Source: Serratia proteamaculans (GTDB taxonomy: Bacteria > Pseudomonadota > Gammaproteobacteria > Enterobacterales > Enterobacteriaceae). From it: a stretch of 64,000 nucleotides of DNA. Below the pieces are notes generated by a model. The model saw only the letters and a program-made list of their open reading frames with translations, searched no databases and had not been told where the DNA came from. This document shows positions 1 to 8,882 of this stretch, in pieces; positions within the stretch are counted from its first letter, which is position 1; every line of letters starts with the position of its first letter. The stretch lies in NCBI RefSeq assembly GCF_008830365.1, contig NZ_WBKI01000004.1, positions 62,001 through 126,000 of the forward strand, written 5' to 3'. The position numbers and the translations under genes were made by a program.

Positions 1-652
1 GCTGGTTGCCGATTGCATCAAGGCGATGCGTGACGTGGTGTCGATCCCGGTGACGGTAAAAACCCGTATCGGCATCGACGACCAGGACAGCTACGAGTTC
101 CTGTGTGATTTTATCGCCACCGTGGCCGGGCGCGGCGAGTGCGACATGTTCACCATTCATGCGCGCAAGGCCTGGCTGTCTGGCCTGAGCCCGAAAGAGA
201 ACCGCGAAGTGCCGCCGCTCGACTATCCGCGCGTCTATCAGCTTAAACGTGATTTTCCAACGTTGACTCTGGCCATAAATGGCGGGGTAAAAACGCTGGA
301 AGAGGCGAAGGAGCACCTGCAGCACCTGGATGGTGTGATGATGGGGCGCGAAGCCTATCAGAACCCAGGTATTCTGGCGCGGGTCGACAGCGAACTATTC
401 GGTCGCCAGACCGACGTGATGGACAGCGTGGCGATTATTGAGTCGCTGTACCCTTACATCGAACGTGAACTGTCGAGCGGCACCTATTTGGGCCATATTA
501 CCCGCCATATTCTGGGCCTGTTCCAGGGGATCCCGGGTGCGCGCCAGTGGCGCCGACATTTGAGCGAAAATGCCCACAAACCAGGGGCCGATGTCCGGGT
601 GGTTGAGCAGGCACTGGACCTGGTGCGCTTACCGCGTACCGAGATGGCATGA
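1..652 (+). CDS. dusA: tRNA-dihydrouridine(20/20a) synthase DusA, 3' part only
   Basis: The reading frame is open from base 2, so the gene starts upstream of the window and only about 216 C-terminal codons are present. DusA is an FMN-dependent enzyme that reduces uridines 20/20a in the D-loop of tRNAs. The visible part holds the second half of the TIM barrel ([41 protein letters not shown], the last being the FMN-phosphate loop) and the helical tRNA-binding C-terminal domain. The catalytic cysteine lies in the missing part. It is followed directly by pspG, as in E. coli. Confidence 0.95.
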   Translation, partial: LVADCIKAMRDVVSIPVTVKTRIGIDDQDSYEFLCDFIATVAGRGECDMFTIHARKAWLSGLSPKENREVPPLDYPRVYQLKRDFPTLTLAINGGVKTLEEAKEHLQHLDGVMMGREAYQNPGILARVDSELFGRQTDVMDSVAIIESLYPYIERELSSGTYLGHITRHILGLFQGIPGARQWRRHLSENAHKPGADVRVVEQALDLVRLPRTEMA

Positions 653-690
653 CAGAGATAAAATCTGACTAAAAGTTAGTTGTTTTGACC

Positions 691-724
691 AGGCATGTCG
701 CGTTATGTGATATGCCTTTTTTTT
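691..724 (+). terminator. Rho-independent terminator of dusA
   Basis: An AGGCAT/ATGCCT stem with a long loop is followed by eight T residues, 40 bases after the dusA stop and before the pspG promoter. Confidence 0.6.
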
Positions 725-754
725 AATTTCAATGACTTAGTTTTTACGCAGTTT

Positions 755-770
755 TGGCACGCTTTTTGTA
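755..770 (+). promoter_or_regulatory. Sigma-54 (-24/-12) promoter of pspG
   Basis: TGGCAC, five bases, then TTGTA fits the RpoN consensus TGGCAC-N5-TTGCW with one difference. It lies about 40 bases before the pspG start. In E. coli pspG is known to be transcribed by sigma-54 with the activator PspF, so the site fits its gene. PspF enhancer sites would lie in the AT-rich stretch upstream; I could not delimit them. Confidence 0.8.
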
Positions 771-810
771 ATAGCTCAGCAGATACTTTGTTTTGCGAAG
801 GAGCAAAATC

Positions 811-1029
811 ATGTTGGAACTCTTCTTTCTGGTCGGTTTTGTCGTCATGCTGATGGTGACTGGGGTTTCGCTGCTGGGTGTGTTCGCCGCGTTATTGGTG
901 GCAGCGGCGTTTATGCTGATCGGTGGCCTGTTTGCGATGGTGATTAAGCTGTTGCCGTGGCTGATTTTGGCGGTGGTGGTCGTTTGGGTCTACCGTTCGA
1001 TGCAGAAACCGCAAATACGCCGCTACTGA
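811..1029 (+). CDS. pspG: Phage shock protein G
   Basis: This 72-residue inner-membrane protein of the Psp envelope-stress response opens with MLELFFLVGFVVMLMVTGVSLLG-type sequence, nearly the same as E. coli PspG, and holds two hydrophobic segments (about 3-35 and 38-62) plus a short basic tail (KPQIRRY). I chose the ATG at 811 because GAAGGAG lies seven bases upstream; an upstream in-frame start at 793 lacks a ribosome site and overlaps the promoter region. PspG is an effector rather than a regulator of the response. The E. coli protein is 80 residues, so the tail here is slightly shorter. Confidence 0.93.
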   Translation: MLELFFLVGFVVMLMVTGVSLLGVFAALLVAAAFMLIGGLFAMVIKLLPWLILAVVVVWVYRSMQKPQIRRY

Positions 1030-1348
1030 TTTTTTGCCGAATAATCAGTCAGTCACGCTGAAATCTACGCAACAGACTTGCTCTGAATGCGGCGGCGATC
1101 ACAGCTTGGTATTTTAAATGTTAATGCGGCGTATTAGCCGTGTTTTTTGCCTTTCCGGGCTGTTAGGATATTTGTCGATGCAGCGATGCGACCGATTTCA
1201 TCACCGCAAGAGACATTGACCCAATACGAGTGTTGCTCAAGCAACCCGCTGTCTCGGGCGGACTCTGCTCTACCCCTACAAACGCAGTAACAAAAAGGGC
1301 TCCTAACGGAGCCCTTTTTGTTGGTCAAAATCCAGCGATATGAGGAAC
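1030..1348. other. Intergenic region between convergent pspG and qorA
   Basis: No convincing gene is seen in these 319 bases. The only clear element is the bidirectional terminator at 1292-1319. A 64-codon minus-strand frame (1134-1328) runs through that terminator and has no ribosome site, so I do not call it. Confidence 0.6.
1292..1319. terminator. Bidirectional terminator between pspG and qorA
   Basis: AAAAAGGGCTCC, a four-base loop and GGAGCCCTTTTT form a near-perfect stem with A/T runs on both sides. It lies 30 bases after the qorA stop on the minus strand and can also stop rightward transcription. Confidence 0.85.
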
Positions 1349-2338
1349 TCAGCGACCGGGGATCAGCAGGCTTGAACCGCTGGTGTTACGGCTTTCCAGC
1401 ACCTGATGCGCACGTTGCGCATCGGCCAGCGCAAACTTTTGCTCTTCCTTCACGTCGACCTTGATAGCCCCGCTGCCAATCAACGAAAATAGCTCATTGC
1501 TGGCATATTGCAGCTCAGCCCGGTTGGTAATGTAGCCGTTAAGCGAAGGGCGGGTGACGTACAGCGAGCCTTTTTGGTTAAGCAGCGCCAGATCGACGCC
1601 GGTGACCGGGCCGGAGGCATTGCCGAAGCTGACCATTAGGCCACGGCGTTTCAGGCTGTTAAGCGAGGCCTGCCAGGTACTTTGGCCTACCGAGTCGTAC
1701 ACTACGCCGACTTTCTCGCCCTGTGTCAGTTCAGCCACGCGTTGGGCGATATCTTCCTTATGGTAATTGATGGTTGCCCAGGCGCCGGCGTGTTTTGCCA
1801 GTTCGGCCTTTTCGTCGGAGCCGACGCTGCCGATCAGTTTGGCTCCAAGCGCTTTGGCCCACTGGCAGGCAATCAGCCCGACACCGCCCGCGGCGGCATG
1901 GAACAGGAACACTTCGCCCGGTTGTACCTCATGGGTCTGGCGCAGCAAATAATGCACCGTCAGCCCTTTCAGGAAGGAGGCCGCCCCCTGCTCAAAACTC
2001 AGGTTATGCGGCAACAGCGCCACTTTTTCTACCGCAACATTGTGGACTTCGCTGTAAGCGCCAAGCGTTGACTGTGCGTAAACCACCCGGTCACCCGGTT
2101 TCACTGCGCTGACGCCGGTACCGACCTTGATCACCACCCCGGCCGCTTCGGTACCCAACCCACTCGGCAGCTTGGCGGGCGGGTACAGACCGCTGCGGAC
2201 GTAGGTGTCGATATAGTTGATGCCGATCGCCTTGTTCTCGACCTGCACCTCACCGGCTGCCGGGTCTACGGGGGTAAAATCAACGTATTGCAATACTTCC
2301 GGGCCGCCGGTGGCGGAGAATTGGATGCGCTTTGCCAT
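1349..2338 (-). CDS. qorA: NADPH-dependent quinone oxidoreductase QorA
   Basis: This cytoplasmic medium-chain dehydrogenase/reductase without zinc ligands reduces quinones with NADPH. Its 329 residues (E. coli 327) start MAKRIQFSATGGPEVLQ; the N-terminal GroES-like domain includes GINYIDTYVRSGLYP and GLGTEAAGVV, and the Rossmann part carries HAAAGGVGLIACQWAKALG (about 148-166) and YDSVGQSTW. Zinc-binding cysteines are absent, as expected of the quinone oxidoreductase branch. The gene diverges from dnaB, the E. coli arrangement, and ends at a shared terminator with pspG. Confidence 0.95.
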   Translation of the reverse strand: MAKRIQFSATGGPEVLQYVDFTPVDPAAGEVQVENKAIGINYIDTYVRSGLYPPAKLPSGLGTEAAGVVIKVGTGVSAVKPGDRVVYAQSTLGAYSEVHNVAVEKVALLPHNLSFEQGAASFLKGLTVHYLLRQTHEVQPGEVFLFHAAAGGVGLIACQWAKALGAKLIGSVGSDEKAELAKHAGAWATINYHKEDIAQRVAELTQGEKVGVVYDSVGQSTWQASLNSLKRRGLMVSFGNASGPVTGVDLALLNQKGSLYVTRPSLNGYITNRAELQYASNELFSLIGSGAIKVDVKEEQKFALADAQRAHQVLESRNTSGSSLLIPGR

Positions 2339-2517
2339 TTCATTACCTCGTGTGGGAGTCTGATTTCACCCTACGCGTTTTAGCATCGACTATCCAGTTT
2401 GCCCTGTTGCGGATTGATACCTTTTTTGCATCGGTTATGCGCAGGAATCACAGATAAAAATCACGTATACTCTCGCGTCAGGATCCTCCATTCGCCACCG
2501 GATAAAGAATACGTTTC

Positions 2518-3942
2518 ATGGCAGGAAAAAAACCAACCAACAGAACAAACGCAGACGAAGCCAGAGATCGCCCACGAGATCGCCAGATGGAAGGGCTGAA
2601 GATGCCGCCACATTCGCTGGAGGCGGAACAGTCCGTGTTGGGCGGTTTGATGCTGGATAACGAACGCTGGGACAACGTGTCGGAACGCGTAGTCTCCAAC
2701 GATTTCTTCAGTCGCCCGCACCGCCTGATCTTTACCGAGATGCAGCGCCTGCTGGAAATGAGTCGACCGATCGATCTGATCACCCTGTCCGAATCACTGG
2801 AACAGCGGGGCGAACTGGATTCCGTCGGCGGTTTCGCTTACCTGGCTGAATTATCGAAAAATACCCCAAGTGCTGCCAACATCGGTGCTTATGCAGATAT
2901 CGTACGTGAACGTGCGGTAGTGCGTGAAATGATCTCAGTGGCTAATGAGATCGCCGATGCGGGTTACGATCCGCAGGGCCGCAGCAGTGAAGATCTGCTC
3001 GATCTGGCCGAATCCCGGGTGTTCCAAATCGCGGAAAACCGCGCCAGTAAAGATGAAGGCCCGAAAGGCATCGAGCGCATCCTGGAAGATACCGTTGCGC
3101 GTATCGAACAGCTGTATCAGCAGCCGCACGACGGTGTCACCGGGGTAGATACCGGCTACCAGGATCTCAATAAGAAAACCGCCGGTTTGCAGAAATCGGA
3201 TCTGATCATCGTCGCCGCCCGTCCTTCGATGGGTAAAACCACCTTCGCCATGAACCTGTGTGAACACGCCGCGATGACGCAGGAAAAACCGGTGCTGATC
3301 TTCAGCCTCGAGATGCCAGGTAACCAGATCATGATGCGTATGCTGGCGTCGCTGTCGCGCGTAGACCAAACGCGCATCCGTACCGGCCAGCTTGATGACG
3401 AGGACTGGGCGCGTATTTCCAGCACCATGGGTATCCTGCTGGAGAAGCGCAATATGTACATTGATGACTCCTCTGGCCTGACGCCAACCGAAGTTCGCTC
3501 CCGTGCGCGGCGTATTTTCCGTGAGCATGACGGTCTGAGCCTGATCATGATCGACTACCTGCAACTGATGCGCGTGCCGTCCCTGTCCGACAACCGTACG
3601 CTGGAAATCGCCGAAATTTCTCGCTCGCTGAAGGCGCTGGCGAAAGAACTGCAGGTGCCGGTGGTGGCGCTGTCGCAGTTGAACCGAAGCCTGGAGCAGC
3701 GTGCCGACAAGCGCCCGGTCAACTCCGACCTGCGTGAGTCCGGTTCCATCGAGCAGGATGCCGACCTGATTATGTTCATCTACCGTGATGAGGTTTATCA
3801 CGAGAACAGCGATCTGAAAGGGATTGCCGAAATTATTCTGGGTAAGCAGCGTAACGGTCCAATCGGTTCCGTACGCCTGACCTTTAACGGCCAGTGGTCG
3901 CGTTTCGATAACTACGCGGGACCACAATATGATGACGAATAA
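2518..3942 (+). CDS. dnaB: Replicative DNA helicase DnaB
   Basis: DnaB is the hexameric 5'-3' helicase of the replication fork, loaded by DnaC and contacting DnaG primase through its N-terminal domain. The 474 residues (E. coli 471) show the N-terminal domain (PHSLEAEQSVLGGLMLDN), a linker helix around 175-205, and a RecA-like motor with Walker A (RPSMGKTTFA, K near 240), Walker B (LIMIDYLQLM, D near 346) and a C-terminal arginine-finger region (ESGSIEQDADLIMF). No intein interrupts it. alr follows after 17 bases, suggesting co-transcription. Confidence 0.98.
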   Translation: MAGKKPTNRTNADEARDRPRDRQMEGLKMPPHSLEAEQSVLGGLMLDNERWDNVSERVVSNDFFSRPHRLIFTEMQRLLEMSRPIDLITLSESLEQRGELDSVGGFAYLAELSKNTPSAANIGAYADIVRERAVVREMISVANEIADAGYDPQGRSSEDLLDLAESRVFQIAENRASKDEGPKGIERILEDTVARIEQLYQQPHDGVTGVDTGYQDLNKKTAGLQKSDLIIVAARPSMGKTTFAMNLCEHAAMTQEKPVLIFSLEMPGNQIMMRMLASLSRVDQTRIRTGQLDDEDWARISSTMGILLEKRNMYIDDSSGLTPTEVRSRARRIFREHDGLSLIMIDYLQLMRVPSLSDNRTLEIAEISRSLKALAKELQVPVVALSQLNRSLEQRADKRPVNSDLRESGSIEQDADLIMFIYRDEVYHENSDLKGIAEIILGKQRNGPIGSVRLTFNGQWSRFDNYAGPQYDDE

Positions 3943-3959
3943 TCAGCTAAGGATGTGAA

Positions 3960-5039
3960 ATGAAAGCGGCAACCGCTGTAATCGACCGCCGCGCTCTGCG
4001 ACATAATCTGCAACAGGTGCGCCGTCAGGCGCCACAAAGTCGCCTGATTGCCGTTGTGAAAGCAAACGCTTATGGACATGGCCTGCTGGAAACAGCGCAC
4101 ACCCTGCAAGACGCCGACTGCTACGGCGTGGCGCGCATTGGCGAGGCGCTGATGCTGCGCTCCGGCGGCATCGTCAAACCGATCCTGATGCTGGAAGGTT
4201 TTTTCTCCGCCGAAGATCTGCCGGTATTGGTAGCTAATAATATCGAAACCGCGGTACACAGCATTGAACAACTTGAAGCGCTGGAACAGGCCACGCTGGC
4301 GCGGCCGGTACCGGTGTGGATGAAGCTGGATACCGGCATGCATCGCCTGGGCGTGCGTCCGGAACAGGCCGAGGCGTTCTACCAACGTCTGAGCGCCTGC
4401 CGTAACGTGGTGCAGCCGGTTAATATCATGAGTCACTTCAGTCGCGCCGATGAACCTGAGTCTGATACAACGCTGAAACAAATGCAGTGTTTTGAAAGCT
4501 TTGCCACCGGCAAACCGGGGCAACGTTCGATCGCCGCCTCCGGCGGAACCCTGCTGTGGCCGGATGCGCACAATGAATGGGTACGCCCAGGTATTATCCT
4601 GTACGGCGTCTCGCCGATGGAAGGTTCCAAAGGCTGTCAGTATGACCTGCAACCGGCCATGACGCTTAAATCTAACCTGATCGCGGTGCGCGAGCACAAG
4701 GCCGGTGAGCCGGTGGGCTACGGCGGCACCTGGATCAGCGCAGGCGATACGCGTTTGGGCGTGGTAGCCATGGGTTATGGCGACGGCTACCCGCGCAGTG
4801 CACCTACGGGGACACCGGTATGGCTTAACGGCCGTGAAGTGCCGATCGTGGGCCGGGTGTCGATGGACATGATGTCGGTCGACCTCGGGCCGGATGCTAC
4901 CGACAAGGTCGGCGATGAAGTGGTGCTGTGGGGCCAGGCGTTGCCGGTTGAACGTATTGCCGACTGCACCGGCATCAGCGCTTATGAACTGATTACCAAA
5001 CTGACGCAGCGTGTGTCGATGGAATACATCGGCGAATAG
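3960..5039 (+). CDS. alr: Alanine racemase, biosynthetic
   Basis: This PLP enzyme converts L- to D-alanine for peptidoglycan precursors. Its 359 residues are the exact E. coli Alr length. The PLP lysine K34 sits in [10 protein letters not shown] and the second catalytic base Tyr254 in PVGYGGTW; the substrate-carboxylate region MDMMSVDLG lies near residue 300. An AAGGA ribosome site precedes the ATG by about six bases. The catabolic paralogue dadX is not in the window. A GC-rich hairpin (5047-5068) separates it from the convergent downstream gene. Confidence 0.97.
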   Translation: MKAATAVIDRRALRHNLQQVRRQAPQSRLIAVVKANAYGHGLLETAHTLQDADCYGVARIGEALMLRSGGIVKPILMLEGFFSAEDLPVLVANNIETAVHSIEQLEALEQATLARPVPVWMKLDTGMHRLGVRPEQAEAFYQRLSACRNVVQPVNIMSHFSRADEPESDTTLKQMQCFESFATGKPGQRSIAASGGTLLWPDAHNEWVRPGIILYGVSPMEGSKGCQYDLQPAMTLKSNLIAVREHKAGEPVGYGGTWISAGDTRLGVVAMGYGDGYPRSAPTGTPVWLNGREVPIVGRVSMDMMSVDLGPDATDKVGDEVVLWGQALPVERIADCTGISAYELITKLTQRVSMEYIGE

Positions 5040-5046
5040 TCTGTGA

Positions 5047-5068
5047 GGGGCCGGCGCCTGCCGGTCCC
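5047..5068. terminator. GC-rich hairpin between alr and the pheC-like gene
   Basis: GGGGCCGGC and GCCGGTCCC pair around a four-base loop between the two convergent stops. No T run follows on either strand, so it is a weak terminator or an mRNA 3'-end stabiliser. Confidence 0.45.
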
Positions 5069-5081
5069 AATCATTAACGCG

Positions 5082-5849
5082 TTACTTCTTTACCGCCAAC
5101 CACCGATCGATAATGCTCTGATACTCACCGGTCGCTTTGGACAGGTGCAGCCACTGATCCACATAGAGTTTCCAGCTCAAATCATCACGCGGCAGCATGT
5201 AGGCCTTCTCGCCGTACTGCATCGGTTTTTTGGGATTAACCGCGCACAGCTTCGGATAACGTTTTTGCTGATACAGCGCCTCGGAGGCGTCGGTGATCAT
5301 CACATCGGCTTTCTTGTCGACCAACTGCTGGAAAATCCCCACGTTATCATGGGTCAACGTCAGCTTGGCTTTGGGCAGATAGGCATGCACGAAGGCTTCG
5401 TTGGTACCACCCGCCGGCTCCAGCAGGCGCACGGAGGGTTTATTGATCTGGTCGATGGTGCGGTATTTCTTCACATCAGTGCAGCGCACCAGCGGGATCT
5501 TGCCGTCGGTATCCAGCATGTCGGCGAAGAACACCTGCCTTTGCCGCTGTAGCGTGACGGAAATACCGCCCATGGCAATGTCGCATTTACCGGCAACAAA
5601 ATCCGGTGTCAGGGTTTTCCAACTGGTTTTCACCCATTTCACCTTGGCTCCCAGACTCTTGGCCAGCGATTCCGCCATGTCGATATCAATGCCTTCATAG
5701 CTGCCGTCTTCTTTCAGGAAGGTGTAGGGCTTGTAATCACCGGTGGTGCACACTTCCAGTGCGCCTTGTTGTATCACCTTATCCAGGTGCGACTGGGCGC
5801 TGGCGCTCCCGGCGGCTATCAGTAGTGCGAGAGGTAATAACTTTTTCAT
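5082..5849 (-). CDS. pheC: Periplasmic cyclohexadienyl (prephenate/arogenate) dehydratase-like protein, PheC type
   Basis: The 255 residues carry a Sec signal peptide (1-18, cut after ASA) and a single periplasmic-binding-protein fold (SBP family 3). The sequence resembles Pseudomonas aeruginosa PheC more than ordinary amino acid receptors: TTGDYKPYTF, TSWKTLTPDF, GISVTLQRQRQVFF, GGTNEAF, DNVGIFQQLVD and a C-terminal YVDQWLH. Glu190 in TDASEAL aligns with the catalytic general acid Glu173 described for PheC. PheC dehydrates prephenate or arogenate to phenylpyruvate or phenylalanine. No ABC permease or ATPase gene is adjacent, whereas an Lrp-type regulator and the aromatic aminotransferase tyrB are. 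A solute-binding role remains possible; the enzyme call is inference from motif and context. Confidence 0.72.
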   Translation of the reverse strand: MKKLLPLALLIAAGSASAQSHLDKVIQQGALEVCTTGDYKPYTFLKEDGSYEGIDIDMAESLAKSLGAKVKWVKTSWKTLTPDFVAGKCDIAMGGISVTLQRQRQVFFADMLDTDGKIPLVRCTDVKKYRTIDQINKPSVRLLEPAGGTNEAFVHAYLPKAKLTLTHDNVGIFQQLVDKKADVMITDASEALYQQKRYPKLCAVNPKKPMQYGEKAYMLPRDDLSWKLYVDQWLHLSKATGEYQSIIDRWLAVKK

Positions 5850-6063
5850 CGGCGTCCTTTTTATACATTCGTGGTTTTATGCGCGCTTTAGCCGTTCATT
5901 GTTGCTGACTTGCGCGAGTTACCCACTTTTTATGCCATTAGCAGGTGGAAACGTTCGGCATTGCTGCTGTGCGCTTCACAACCTCGGCGGGGGAAGGGTA
6001 TCCACAGTCAAAAAACTGATAGGCTGTAACGTCAACATTTATTAACACAGTTTACAGGTGGCT

Positions 6064-6531
6064 ATGTACAACATTGACGATTTTGATATGAAAATCCTGA
6101 CGCTGTTACAGGCCAATGGTCGCCTGACCAATCAGGAACTGAGCGATCTGGTGGGGCTGTCGGCTTCCCAGTGTTCCCGGCGGCGTATCAGCCTGGAGCA
6201 GGCGCAGCTGATCCGCGGCTACCATGCACGGCTGGCACCGGAGGCCGTTGGGCTGGGGCTGGTGGGGCTGATAGAAGTCAGCCTGACCCAACACGGTCAG
6301 GAGCAGATCGACAGTTTCCACCAGATGCTGGAAGAAGTGGACGCTATTCTTGACGCCTATAAAACTACCGGCGATGCCGATTATCTGCTGAAGGTGGCGG
6401 TGGCAGACCTGCCGGCGCTGGATGACCTGATTAGCCAGACGCTCTCGCGGCACAAAAGCGTGGCGCATATCAAAACGGCGGTGGTGCTCAATCGAATCAA
6501 GGAAAATGGTTTGCTGCCGGTGGCGAGATAA
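6064..6531 (+). CDS. Lrp/AsnC-family transcriptional regulator
   Basis: This 155-residue regulator has an N-terminal helix-turn-helix (about 5-60: DDFDMKILTLLQANGRLTNQELSDLVGLS, then SQCSRRRISLE) and a C-terminal RAM/AsnC ligand-binding domain (GLVGLIEVSL, TGDADYLLKVAV, IKTAVVLNRIK). It stands alone between the divergent pheC-like gene and tyrB, so the likely ligand is an aromatic amino acid and the likely targets are these neighbours; this is inference. An in-frame GTG at 6058 is an alternative start, but ATG 6064 leaves room for the AGG ribosome site. It is a paralogue of global Lrp, not Lrp itself. Confidence 0.85.
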   Translation: MYNIDDFDMKILTLLQANGRLTNQELSDLVGLSASQCSRRRISLEQAQLIRGYHARLAPEAVGLGLVGLIEVSLTQHGQEQIDSFHQMLEEVDAILDAYKTTGDADYLLKVAVADLPALDDLISQTLSRHKSVAHIKTAVVLNRIKENGLLPVAR

Positions 6532-6612
6532 AGCTAAAACCGATCGCCGTTTTCCGTCTATATTAGGAACATAACGCTGTGCCCGACCCACAATAATCCA
6601 GGAGAACAACCC

Positions 6613-7806
6613 GTGTTCCAGAACGTTGATGCCTATGCAGGTGACCCGATCCTGTCGCTGATGGAAAAATTCAAAAAAGACCCCCGTGCGCACAAGGTTA
6701 ACCTGAGTATCGGCCTTTACTATGATGAGCAGGGCATTATCCCGCAGATGAAAGCGGTGGCCGCAGCGGAAACGCAGCTGAATAGCGCGGATCACGGTGC
6801 GTCAGTATACCTGCCGATGGAAGGCCTGCTGCCTTACCGTACTGCCATTCAGCACTTGTTGTTCGGTGCCGAGCACCCGATGTTGCAACAAGGCCGCATC
6901 GCCACCATTCAGACCGTGGGCGGTTCTGGCGCGCTGAAAGTCGGTGCCGACTTCCTGAAAAGCTACTTCCCGGATTCGCAGGTGTGGGTCAGCGATCCGA
7001 CCTGGGAAAACCACATCGCCATCTTTGGCGGTGCCGGCTTCAAGGTGAACACCTATCCGTACTTCGACAGTGAAAGTCTGGGCGTGAAGTTTGACGCCAT
7101 GCTGAGCGCGTTGAAACAACTGCCGAAGCACAGCATCGCGCTGCTGCACCCGTGTTGCCATAATCCGACCGGTTCTGACTTGTCCAATGCTCAGTGGGAT
7201 GAAGTGGTCAAGGTGATCGCCGAACGTGAACTGATCCCGTTCCTCGATATCGCCTATCAGGGCTTTGGCGGCGGCATTAATGAAGATGCTTATGCCATTC
7301 GCTCTATCGCCGCCGCCGGTCTGCCATGCCTGGTGAGTAATTCGTTCTCGAAAATCTTCTCGCTGTATGGCGAACGCGTTGGCGGTCTGTCGGTGGTTTG
7401 CGAAAGCGAAGAGGCGGCCGGGCGCGTACTGGGCCAACTGAAGGCCACGGTACGTCGCAACTATTCCAGCCCGCCGAATTTCGGTGCGCAGGTGGTAGCG
7501 AAGGTGCTGAACGATACGCAACTGAAGGCCCAATGGCTGGCAGAAGTGGAAACCATGCGCACCCGTATTCTTGAGATGCGTAAAACGCTGGTGGAAGCGC
7601 TGAAAGTTGCTCTGCCACAGCGTAACTTCGATTACCTGCTGGAACAGCGCGGCATGTTCAGTTACACCGGCTTCAGCGCGGCACAGGTTGATCGCCTGCG
7701 TGAAGAGTTCGGCGTGTACCTAATCCACAGCGGCCGTGTTTGCATGGCCGGCCTGAACCATAACAACGTGCATCAGGTGGCCGAGGCGTTTGCCGCAGTG
7801 CAGTAA
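6613..7806 (+). CDS. tyrB: Aromatic amino acid aminotransferase TyrB
   Basis: TyrB is a class I PLP aminotransferase that makes the last step of tyrosine and phenylalanine synthesis and also acts on aspartate and leucine. The 397 residues match E. coli in length. PLP Lys247 lies in [17 protein letters not shown]; other family marks are [21 protein letters not shown] and the C-terminal RGMFSYTG...SGRVCMAG. The start is GTG, as in E. coli, with AGGAG eight bases upstream. A strong terminator follows at 7842. I saw no clear TyrR box in front of it, unlike E. coli. Confidence 0.97.
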   Translation: MFQNVDAYAGDPILSLMEKFKKDPRAHKVNLSIGLYYDEQGIIPQMKAVAAAETQLNSADHGASVYLPMEGLLPYRTAIQHLLFGAEHPMLQQGRIATIQTVGGSGALKVGADFLKSYFPDSQVWVSDPTWENHIAIFGGAGFKVNTYPYFDSESLGVKFDAMLSALKQLPKHSIALLHPCCHNPTGSDLSNAQWDEVVKVIAERELIPFLDIAYQGFGGGINEDAYAIRSIAAAGLPCLVSNSFSKIFSLYGERVGGLSVVCESEEAAGRVLGQLKATVRRNYSSPPNFGAQVVAKVLNDTQLKAQWLAEVETMRTRILEMRKTLVEALKVALPQRNFDYLLEQRGMFSYTGFSAAQVDRLREEFGVYLIHSGRVCMAGLNHNNVHQVAEAFAAVQ

Positions 7807-7841
7807 TATTGTTAGGGTGAATTAACGTTCATCGTAATGCG

Positions 7842-7873
7842 AAGGGAGCGATAGCGATATCGCTCCCTTTTTT
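7842..7873 (+). terminator. Rho-independent terminator of tyrB
   Basis: GGGAGCGATA and TATCGCTCCC form a stem around a short GCGA loop, followed by six T residues, 35 bases after the tyrB stop. Confidence 0.9.
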
Positions 7874-7941
7874 GTTGTCGGTTTGCCGCCGGAGTTGCCG
7901 CAAACTGGATAGAGAATATACTGATTGAGGGGCGCTCACTC

Positions 7942-8358
7942 ATGTGGCATCAGCAAACGCTAATCCTCAGCGCAAAAGCGCGTGGTTTTCATCTGGTTAC
8001 CGAAGAGATTACCGACCAGCTAACCCACTTACACCGCCTGCAAACTGGCCTGTTGCATCTGTTGTTGCAACATACCTCGGCCTCGCTGACGCTGAACGAG
8101 AACTGCGATCCTACGGTGCGAGCCGACATGGAGCAGCATTTCCTGCGTCAGGTGCCAGAGAACGCACCCTATCAGCACGACTATGAAGGGCCGGACGACA
8201 TGCCGGCACACATCAAATCCTCTCTGTTGGGCACGTCCTTGACGCTGCCTGTCGGTCACGGGCGACTGATGCTGGGCACATGGCAGGGAATTTGGCTGGG
8301 GGAGCACCGCATTCACGGCGGTTCACGCCGTGTTGTGGCCACGTTACAGGGGGAATAA
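7942..8358 (+). CDS. yjbQ: YjbQ family protein (UPF0047)
   Basis: The 138 residues match the small YjbQ/UPF0047 family, whose members form compact trimers; a weak thiamin-phosphate-synthase-like activity has been reported for some, but the physiological role is unknown. Family marks here are [44 protein letters not shown] and the final [11 protein letters not shown]. The conserved histidines (H44, H-D in DDMPAHIK, H in GEHR) could bind metal. yjbR follows after four bases, so the two form an operon. Confidence 0.9.
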   Translation: MWHQQTLILSAKARGFHLVTEEITDQLTHLHRLQTGLLHLLLQHTSASLTLNENCDPTVRADMEQHFLRQVPENAPYQHDYEGPDDMPAHIKSSLLGTSLTLPVGHGRLMLGTWQGIWLGEHRIHGGSRRVVATLQGE

Positions 8359-8362
8359 CCCA

Positions 8363-8716
8363 ATGAATAACACAGCACTGCTGGAATACTGCATGGCGAA
8401 GCCGGGCGCGGAACAGAGCGATCAGAACCAGTGGCAGGCCAGTCAGATCAAAGTCGGCGACGTGATGTTCGCCATGGTGTGCGAGGTGCAGGGGCGGCCG
8501 GCGCTGGCGGTTAAATCCAGTCCGGAACTGGCGGAAAGCCTGCGGGAACACCATCCGGAGATTGTCGCCTGCGAGCGGCTGAACAAAGCGCACTGGAATA
8601 CGGTGTTTCTCGACGGCAACTTGCCCAACTCGCAGTTTTATACCCTGATCGACAGTTCATATCAGTTGGTGCTTGAAGGGTTACCTGACCACGTGCGCCA
8701 GGAACTGCGCGCTTAA
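8363..8716 (+). CDS. yjbR: YjbR family protein (MmcQ/YjbR, CyaY-like fold)
   Basis: This 117-residue protein belongs to the MmcQ/YjbR family with a CyaY-like alpha/beta fold, proposed to bind DNA but of unproven role. Typical stretches are LLEYCMAKPGAEQS, FAMVCEVQGRPALAVKSSPELAESLRE, KAHWNTVFLDG and LIDSSYQLVLEGLP. ATG 8363 is preferred because GGGGGAA lies upstream and it follows the yjbQ stop by four bases; a longer in-frame start at 8330 would overlap yjbQ without a ribosome site. Confidence 0.88.
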   Translation: MNNTALLEYCMAKPGAEQSDQNQWQASQIKVGDVMFAMVCEVQGRPALAVKSSPELAESLREHHPEIVACERLNKAHWNTVFLDGNLPNSQFYTLIDSSYQLVLEGLPDHVRQELRA

Positions 8717-8723
8717 GCATTGA

Positions 8724-8747
8724 GGGCAGGCGTGTCGCCTGCCTTTT
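8724..8747 (+). terminator. Terminator of the yjbQR operon
   Basis: GGGCAGGCG and CGCCTGCC pair around a four-base loop, followed by TTTT, eight bases after the yjbR stop. Confidence 0.75.
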
Positions 8748-8882
8748 CCCATAACTCATCCTTTCTTTTGTCGGCCAAATTGTGATCTCGACTCGATAAT
8801 GGGAACGTTCCCCGTTGATTGTCTGCCGGAAACGGCTAGGCTTTTATACTCGATAAACCACCAGACCAAAGGATGCCGTCAG

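Noticed and set aside
2935-3927. A 330-codon minus-strand frame opposite dnaB
   Set aside because: dnaB is certain; this frame is its shadow.
6000-6060. A possible TyrR box (TGTAAC...TTTACA-like words) before the Lrp-type gene
   Set aside because: Half-sites are not at the TGTAAA-N6-TTTACA spacing, and the tyrB upstream region also lacks a proper box.
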